From the NCBI GenBank assembly GCA_036509315.1, contig DATCFU010000207.1, positions 1-33,624 on the forward strand: a stretch of DNA of 33,624 nt, written 5' to 3'. The notes beneath the pieces were generated by a model, which worked only from the letters and a program-made list of their open reading frames with translations, ran no database searches and was not told the origin of the DNA. This document shows positions 29,049 through 33,624 of the stretch, in pieces. This stretch comes from PALSA-607 sp036509315 (lineage in GTDB: Bacteria > Actinomycetota > Actinomycetes > Acidothermales > Acidothermaceae). The translations under genes and the position numbers were made by a program. The number at the start of each line of letters is the position of its first letter. The first letter of the stretch is position 1.

Positions 29049-30797
29049 TTGACGCTGTCCGGTCGCGGTCCTCTGCGTAGCCTCGCCAGCCGCGTTCGCC
29101 GAAGAGTCCGGCGGGTGTTGCGGCGAGTCACCCGGCGCTGGCGGCGATCGATTCAGGTCCGAGTCGTCAGCAGCACGCTTGTTGTGTCGGCGATCGTCGT
29201 CGCCCTGCTTGGTTTTGTGGTGCTGCAGCAGGTCAAGCAAGGACTGATCCAGGCCAAGTTGCGGTCGTCGGTCGCCGAGGAACAGCTCGGTGTCAGCAAC
29301 GCGCGGACGCTGCTGTCTAGCGACGCCGGCTCTCTCGACGTCCAGGCGTTGCTCCAGGAAGTCGTGCAGGCTCTGAGCCCGATACAGGGCGGAGCGGAAG
29401 GCGGCTACGAGGTAGTCGGCCAGGAGGTCGTCACCGGTACGCAGTCGAAAACTCAACTTGCACTCAACAACGGCCTGTTGGCGAGCAGCGTGCCAGACCG
29501 GCTGACCAAGGCGTTGAACGGAGATTCGCAGTACTACTACACATACACAAGGCTCGTGTATGACAAGGGTGCGCGTTCGCCGGGCAGCGCCATCCACAAC
29601 TATTCGTCCTACCCGGGGCTGGTAATCGGCAGCTCGATGCAGGTGCCCGAGGGCAGCTTCAACACCTACCAGTTCTACTATCTGTTCTCCCTTCAACAGC
29701 CGCAGCAGACACTCGCGCTGGTCTGGCGCACATTGCTGTTGAGCGGGATCGCGCTGGTTGTGCTGCTTGCCGGTATCGCGTGGCTGGTGACCCGCCAAGT
29801 CGTGACGCCCGTGCGGATGGCGGCGCGCATCGCCGAACGGCTTGCCGACGGACGGTTGCAAGAACGGATGAAACCCAAGGGCGAGGACGACCTCGCGCGA
29901 CTCGCCGCGTCCTTCAACAAGATGGCTGACAGTCTGCAACGCCAGATCCGGCGGCTCGAAGAGCTGTCGCGTATCCAGCGCCGGTTCGTTTCCGACGTGT
30001 CGCACGAACTGCGGACACCCTTGACGACCGTGCGCATGGCTGCCGACGTCTTGCACGAGGCAAGGTCGGATTTCGACCCTGCGAGTGCACGATCAGCCGA
30101 ACTTCTCCAGACCCAACTCGATCGCTTCGAATCGTTGCTCGGCGACTTGCTGGAGATCAGTCGTCACGACGCAGGCGCGGCATCTCTCGAATCCGACGCA
30201 CTCGACGTCCGCGATCTCGTTCGTCGAGTTGTCGATGCGACCGAGCCACTCGCCGTCCGCCGCGGCAGTGTCGTCACGGTGCACATGCCTGACGAGCCGT
30301 GCATCTGCGAGGCCGACGGCCGCCGCGTCGAACGGATTCTGCGCAACTTGTTAGTCAACGCCGCCGAGCACGGTGAAGGCAGCCCGATCGACGTGTACGT
30401 CGTGGCAGACGCCGCTGTCGTGGCTATCGCGGTGCGTGATCACGGCATCGGCTTGCGACCGGGCGAATCGTCGCTGGTGTTCAACAGGTTCTGGCGCGCA
30501 GACCCGGCCCGAGCGCGGACGACGGGTGGCACCGGCCTCGGCCTTTCCATCGCATCTGAAGACGCCCGATTGCACGGCGGCCGGCTCCAGGCTTGGGGCG
30601 AACGCGGGAAAGGCTCACAGTTCGTGCTCACCTTGCCTCGTCAAGCTGGCTCGATCGTCACAGCCTCGCCGATCCCAGTTGAGCCGCCAGATGCAACCCA
30701 CGAAGAGACGCAGACGACGACTAACGGGACGACCGCCGCGAAGCCTGCCTCCCATCACCCTGGCAGCATCCTGGCGTTGCGCGGCCGGCGTGGCTGA
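29049..30797 (+). CDS. mtrB: sensor histidine kinase MtrB
   Basis: A 582-residue membrane kinase partnering MtrA. A very basic N-terminus (RRRVRRVLRRVTRRWRR) leads to TM1 (VVSSTLVVSAIVVALLGFVVL, about 39-59), an extracytoplasmic sensor loop of ~160 residues, and TM2 (LLLSGIALVVLLAGIAWLVT). HAMP follows (VRMAARIAERLADGRLQERM), then HisKA with His319 in SDVSHELRTPLTTVRMAADVL. The HATPase contains RILRNLLVNAAEHG, VRDHGIGLRPGE and GGTGLGLSIASEDARLHGG. The tail is Thr/Pro-rich. Similarity to M. tuberculosis MtrB starts near the TTG at 29049, used here; GTG 29115 is a possible later start. LpqB, encoded next, modulates this kinase in mycobacteria. Its 3' end overlaps lpqB by 8 nt. Confidence 0.95.
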   Translation: MTLSGRGPLRSLASRVRRRVRRVLRRVTRRWRRSIQVRVVSSTLVVSAIVVALLGFVVLQQVKQGLIQAKLRSSVAEEQLGVSNARTLLSSDAGSLDVQALLQEVVQALSPIQGGAEGGYEVVGQEVVTGTQSKTQLALNNGLLASSVPDRLTKALNGDSQYYYTYTRLVYDKGARSPGSAIHNYSSYPGLVIGSSMQVPEGSFNTYQFYYLFSLQQPQQTLALVWRTLLLSGIALVVLLAGIAWLVTRQVVTPVRMAARIAERLADGRLQERMKPKGEDDLARLAASFNKMADSLQRQIRRLEELSRIQRRFVSDVSHELRTPLTTVRMAADVLHEARSDFDPASARSAELLQTQLDRFESLLGDLLEISRHDAGAASLESDALDVRDLVRRVVDATEPLAVRRGSVVTVHMPDEPCICEADGRRVERILRNLLVNAAEHGEGSPIDVYVVADAAVVAIAVRDHGIGLRPGESSLVFNRFWRADPARARTTGGTGLGLSIASEDARLHGGRLQAWGERGKGSQFVLTLPRQAGSIVTASPIPVEPPDATHEETQTTTNGTTAAKPASHHPGSILALRGRRG

Positions 30798-32568
30798 CCT
30801 GGCCAATCTCGCGGGTGGTCGCGCGCGGGTTATCGCGGTCGGCCTCTCCGTACTCGCGGCACTCGCCCTCGCCGCATGTACCGCCGTTCCCGACAGCGGC
30901 CCCGTTCACGCTGGCCAGCAGCCCAAGCCAGGCGCCGCACCCAACATTCGGGTGAATCCACGCGCGCCGATTACGGGTTCACAACCCGACGGAATCGTCA
31001 CGGGCTTTCGCTTCGCGAATTCTGATACCACCCAGGCCCTTGGCGTCGCCAAGGCGTATCTCGTCGACGGCGCTTCGTGGCAACCCAGCGGCGCCACCGT
31101 CGTTGCCGACTCAGGAACAACACTCACCGACGTGACGACCGGCCCGAACACCGTCACCGTGAAGGTCATCGACAACCAGATCGGCCAGATTGCGCCCGAC
31201 GGTACGTACCGGCCGTCGCCGTCGGGTCGCCAGATTGAGTACGACTACAACCTCACGAAGGACCCGAAAGAGAACGACCAATGGCGCATCACCAACGCGC
31301 CCGCCAATCTCGTCCTGACGGTGGCGCAAATCCAGAGCTCCTATCAGGAGGGTTACGTCTACTTCCTGCGGCCTGACGAGCAGATGCTGGTGCCCGTTCA
31401 GGTTTTTCTTCCTGTTGGCCGCGACCAGTTGGCACAGGACTTGCTTACGACATTGCTCCACGGGCCGCCCGTGTGGCTGAAGCCGGCCGTCACGACGGCG
31501 TTGCTGGGAGGCACCGCGCCGGGGCCAACCCAGGTCAACGGCGTCACGACCGTAGATCTGCCGCGCGGCGCCGCGACACTTCCGGCTGCGCAGCGCAACG
31601 CGATGGCTGCCCAGATCACCTACACGCTGTCGAATTCGGCCACGCCGTCGCAGAACTTCGGCGACCTGAAGATCCTGACCGGCGGCCAACCGCTCATCGG
31701 CAGTCAACTGCTGCAGACGGCCGCCGACTACCCGTCGTTCGATCCCGACGCGCTCAACGTCAACTTCTATTACAGCGACAACAGTCATCAGACCCGTGAC
31801 CACTTGGGTCGGCTGATCGCGGGCGACACAGGTGAGCTCGATACCACGCTGTTGCTCGCGCCGGCCATAGCACCGCGCGCGAGCACCGCTGCGGCGAACC
31901 AGTTAATCGCCGGTGTCGTGCAGAACACCGACGGCACGCAGTCGCTGTACGCCGGCTCGTTGCTTGCACCCAAGCAACTGCTCACGGAAAGCAGTTTCAC
32001 GACGCCGTCGTGGGACTCGCTCGGCAACCTCTGGACTGTTCAGCAGCAGGACTCCAGCGCACCACGAGTTCGCATCGCGCCGTCCGGCAAAGCCACGTTG
32101 CCCGGATCAGTAGCCGCACCCGACCTCACGAAATCCGTGATCGAGGAACTGAAGGTCTCTCGCGACGGCACCAGAATTGCGGCCTTGGCGGTCTCCACAA
32201 ATGTCAGCCAGGTGATGGTCGGAGCGGTCTCGAAGGACGGCACGTCGATCGTGAACTTCTATCCGGTCGCACCCACACTGACCTCGGTCACCGACTTCGT
32301 CTGGGCGTCGTCGACGAAACTCGACATCCTCGACACCGTGCCCAACACGAATGAGCCTGGCAGCACCAGTCAGCTGTGGAGCGTCGATGTCGACGGCTGG
32401 GCGCCATCGCTCACGCAAGGCACGGTGCTTTCTACTGCCGTGTCGATTGCCGCCGCGCCGCGGCAACCGCTTGTCGTCGCGACGTCTCTCAACCAGATCG
32501 AGCAGTACATCGGCAACGGACAGTGGCAGTTCATCGGTAACGGATCCTCACCCCGCTACCCCGGCTGA
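30790..32568 (+). CDS. lpqB: lipoprotein LpqB, MtrAB accessory protein
   Basis: A 592-residue lipoprotein. The signal peptide (RARVIAVGLSVLAALALAAC) has a lipobox ending at Cys30. The exported part contains a GerMN (sporulation/germination) domain at about 195-310, beginning QMLVPVQVFLPVGRDQLAQDLLTTLLHGPP. A C-terminal beta-propeller-like LpqB region covers about 350-590 (SLYAGSLLAPKQLLTESSFTTPSWDSLGNLWTVQQ; LKVSRDGTRIAALAV). LpqB interacts with MtrB outside the membrane and alters MtrA phosphorylation in mycobacteria. GTG 30790 is the only suitable start before the signal peptide and lies inside the 3' end of mtrB. Size and order match Rv3244c. Confidence 0.95.
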   Translation: MADLANLAGGRARVIAVGLSVLAALALAACTAVPDSGPVHAGQQPKPGAAPNIRVNPRAPITGSQPDGIVTGFRFANSDTTQALGVAKAYLVDGASWQPSGATVVADSGTTLTDVTTGPNTVTVKVIDNQIGQIAPDGTYRPSPSGRQIEYDYNLTKDPKENDQWRITNAPANLVLTVAQIQSSYQEGYVYFLRPDEQMLVPVQVFLPVGRDQLAQDLLTTLLHGPPVWLKPAVTTALLGGTAPGPTQVNGVTTVDLPRGAATLPAAQRNAMAAQITYTLSNSATPSQNFGDLKILTGGQPLIGSQLLQTAADYPSFDPDALNVNFYYSDNSHQTRDHLGRLIAGDTGELDTTLLLAPAIAPRASTAAANQLIAGVVQNTDGTQSLYAGSLLAPKQLLTESSFTTPSWDSLGNLWTVQQQDSSAPRVRIAPSGKATLPGSVAAPDLTKSVIEELKVSRDGTRIAALAVSTNVSQVMVGAVSKDGTSIVNFYPVAPTLTSVTDFVWASSTKLDILDTVPNTNEPGSTSQLWSVDVDGWAPSLTQGTVLSTAVSIAAAPRQPLVVATSLNQIEQYIGNGQWQFIGNGSSPRYPG

Positions 32569-32652
32569 GCCTTCGAACAAACAGCTATGTGGACGGCGGA
32601 AGCTGCGCGCACAAGTCGTTCGCTGACGCCCGAACCACGTTGTTCCTAGGCA
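32569..32652 (+). other. gap after lpqB
   Basis: Between the lpqB stop and the repeat-bearing leader of the next gene, only a weak CAGCT/AGCTG stem (32582-32586 with 32600-32604) was noticed. No convincing promoter or terminator is visible, so read-through into the comF-like gene is possible. Confidence 0.3.
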
Positions 32653-32702
32653 ATGCTTGCGTTCGTGAAGGGCTTGCGTTCGTGAAGGGCTTGCGTTCGT
32701 GA
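32653..32702 (+). other. overlapping mini-ORFs before comF-like gene
   Basis: ATG 32653 opens MLAFVKGLRS, ending in TGA at 32683-32685. GTG 32682 opens MKGLRS, ending in TGA at 32700-32702. The comF-like GTG is at 32699. Each stop overlaps the next start by four bases (GTGA). The arrangement arises from the 17-bp tandem repeat and uses two successive reading frames before the real gene. GAAGG in each copy lies 10 nt before the next GTG and could act as a ribosome-binding site. Translation of these frames is unproven. Confidence 0.4.
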
Positions 32703-32704
32703 AG
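32655..32704 (+). repeat. 17-bp tandem triplication containing the comF-like start codon
   Basis: GGCTTGCGTTCGTGAAG is complete at 32671-32687 and 32688-32704, and 16 of its 17 bases (lacking the first G) occur at 32655-32670. The third copy holds GTG 32699, the start of the next gene. Unit length is not a multiple of three, so equivalent GTG codons fall in three different frames. Perfect identity implies recent origin by slippage. Confidence 0.9.
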
Positions 32705-33436
32705 GCTGTCGCGTCCGTGCTCGAACTCCTGCTGCCGTCGCGTTGCGCTGGGTGCGGCCGGCTCGATGAACCCGAGCCGCGGCTGCGCGGGCTGTGCCCG
32801 CAGTGTGTGTCGGCGATTCGGCAGTCGGTGCCAGTGAGCTGGAACATCGCGATTCCCGGCACGCGCACCGTCGTCCCCGCATTTGCTGCTGGCGCGTACG
32901 ACGGCGTGATCCGTGCTGCGCTACTCGACTACAAAGAGCGCGGTCGGTTGTGCCTGCGCCGTGAGTTGGGCGGCAGTCTCGCCGTCAGCGTGTTCGGCGC
33001 TGCAGCTCACGACTACTCCGCGTTTGTGCTCGTCCCTGTTCCGTCAGCCGTTGCCACTCGACGCGCGCGAGGTCATGATCCCGTTGGCGCGATGGCTGCC
33101 ACGGCCGCCGGCTACCTGCGGGCGACTGGCCCGCACGTCGAGGTGCGCGCGGTCCTGCGGCAATGTCGAACTATCGATGATCAGTCGGGCCTCGACATTG
33201 ACGCGCGCCAAGCCAATCTGTCTGGTGCGTTGGCCGTGCGGCGCCCTGCGCTCGTGCAGGGACGCCGGGTGGTGATCGTCGATGACATCGTCACGACCGG
33301 CGCCACCGCTGCCGAAGCCGCCCGGGCACTGAGTCATGCCGGTGCTGTGGTGATCGGTATCGCCTGCGTTGCCGGGACCGTTCGCAGGCGTCCGGTCGCT
33401 TCCGTAGATCTGTGCGGCGCGGCCGTAGCGGGCTAG
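32699..33436 (+). CDS. ComF family phosphoribosyltransferase-like protein
   Basis: A 245-residue ComF/double zinc-ribbon and PRTase protein. The N-terminal zinc ribbon has Cys16-x2-Cys19 and Cys33-x2-Cys36 (RCAGCG, LCPQC). The type-I PRTase fold includes YKERGRLCLRRELGG, LVPVPSAVATRRARGHDPV, and the PRPP-binding loop VVIVDDIVTTGAT (191-203). In naturally competent bacteria ComF aids DNA uptake; in actinobacteria its role is unclear, with the gene usually between lpqB and hpf (compare Rv3242c). GTG 32699 fits the family N-terminus (LLLPSRCAGCG) but lies inside a 17-bp repeat, so equivalent upstream GTGs exist out of frame. Confidence 0.9.
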   Translation: MKAVASVLELLLPSRCAGCGRLDEPEPRLRGLCPQCVSAIRQSVPVSWNIAIPGTRTVVPAFAAGAYDGVIRAALLDYKERGRLCLRRELGGSLAVSVFGAAAHDYSAFVLVPVPSAVATRRARGHDPVGAMAATAAGYLRATGPHVEVRAVLRQCRTIDDQSGLDIDARQANLSGALAVRRPALVQGRRVVIVDDIVTTGATAAEAARALSHAGAVVIGIACVAGTVRRRPVASVDLCGAAVAG

Positions 33437-33624
33437 GTTGATTGTGTGGCGTCCGCCCGGGTCCGTGGTTGCGTCGGTGGGTACTTCTGCCGATTAGCCG
33501 ATGCCAGTCGCAGGCAAAACGGTCCACGTAAGGCGACTTGTCGTCGTCCGATCACGGTGCGGCTTAGAAGTAAGTCCTGCCTCGCCGGCGGTCCACATGG
33601 CTGCCGACCGAGAGAAGGTCAGTA
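33437..33624 (+). promoter_or_regulatory. intergenic region, probably the leader of the next gene (hpf expected)
   Basis: The last 188 bases contain no open frame I can support. AGAAGG (33613-33618) is a good ribosome-binding sequence, and the window ends in A 5 nt later, so a start codon may begin at the final base. In related actinobacteria the next gene is the ribosome hibernation factor hpf. No confident promoter was found; TTGTCG (33538-33543) and TAGAAG (33565-33570) are spaced 21 bp, too far apart. Confidence 0.35.

Noticed and set aside
30373..30789. Upstream extension of the lpqB frame
   Set aside because: It lies inside the mtrB kinase domain in a different frame, and a lipoprotein signal peptide must be N-terminal.

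Overview
This is a GC-rich, gene-dense chromosomal segment from an actinobacterium (class Actinomycetes). Diagnostic content is a WhiB2-type Fe-S regulator, F420 biosynthesis (fbiA-fbiB), the MtrA-MtrB-LpqB signalling cassette, a DUF222/HNH gene and frequent GTG starts with 4-nt stop/start overlaps. From about 4 kb onward the order follows the Mycobacterium tuberculosis series fbiB-fbiA-whiB2-Rv3259-Rv3258c-manB-Rv3256c ... sahH ... mtrA-mtrB-lpqB-comF, so it is mostly conserved core chromosome. The genus cannot be fixed from this alone; a mycobacterial/frankial-type lineage is an inference.

Layout. (1) 1-2902: 3' end of a DNA-3-methyladenine glycosylase-like gene, an Lrp/AsnC regulator, then dimethylargininase and ornithine aminotransferase (arginine/ornithine catabolism). 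(2) 2946-5077, minus strand: fbiA-fbiB for coenzyme F420; FbiB has an unusually short C-terminal reductase-like domain. (3) 5250-10589: whiB2 with a structured leader, then a very large membrane glycosyltransferase coupled to a DUF5719 protein. (4) 10634-18042: degenerate zincin-like protein (minus), DUF3499 protein, small zinc-ribbon protein, DinB-like protein (minus), then a plus-strand operon of phosphomannomutase, Trm112-like protein, SIS-domain sugar isomerase-like protein, CDF cation transporter and S-adenosylhomocysteinase. (5) 18043-20473: a paired palindrome, a mycothiol-dependent isomerase-like protein and a DUF222/HNH gene. (6) 20557-28140: an RDD protein and a divergent SpoIIM-like protein, then a tightly overlapping minus-strand operon (GPDPase membrane-domain protein, DUF4129, DUF4350, MoxR ATPase, DUF58), matching the Rv3689-Rv3695 module, here placed divergently next to mtrA. 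(7) 28141-33624: mtrA, mtrB, lpqB, comF-like gene, and the probable upstream region of the next gene.

The themes are cell-envelope construction (mannose activation, glycosyltransferase, MtrAB-LpqB, MoxR/DUF58 module), cofactor and methyl-cycle metabolism, and developmental/division control (WhiB2, MtrA). No CRISPR array, tRNA, rRNA, insertion sequence or prophage was seen.

The most unusual signals are small. A 17-bp tandem triplication at the comF-like start builds a relay of overlapping mini-ORFs. A 10-codon upstream ORF with a strong ribosome-binding site overlaps the mtrA start. A pair of palindromes that are mutual reverse complements follows ahcY. Another 17-bp duplication spans a stop codon. 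The whiB2 leader has two hairpins. A four-tract G-quadruplex motif sits between two convergent genes. None has been tested, and all searches named in the findings remain to be run.
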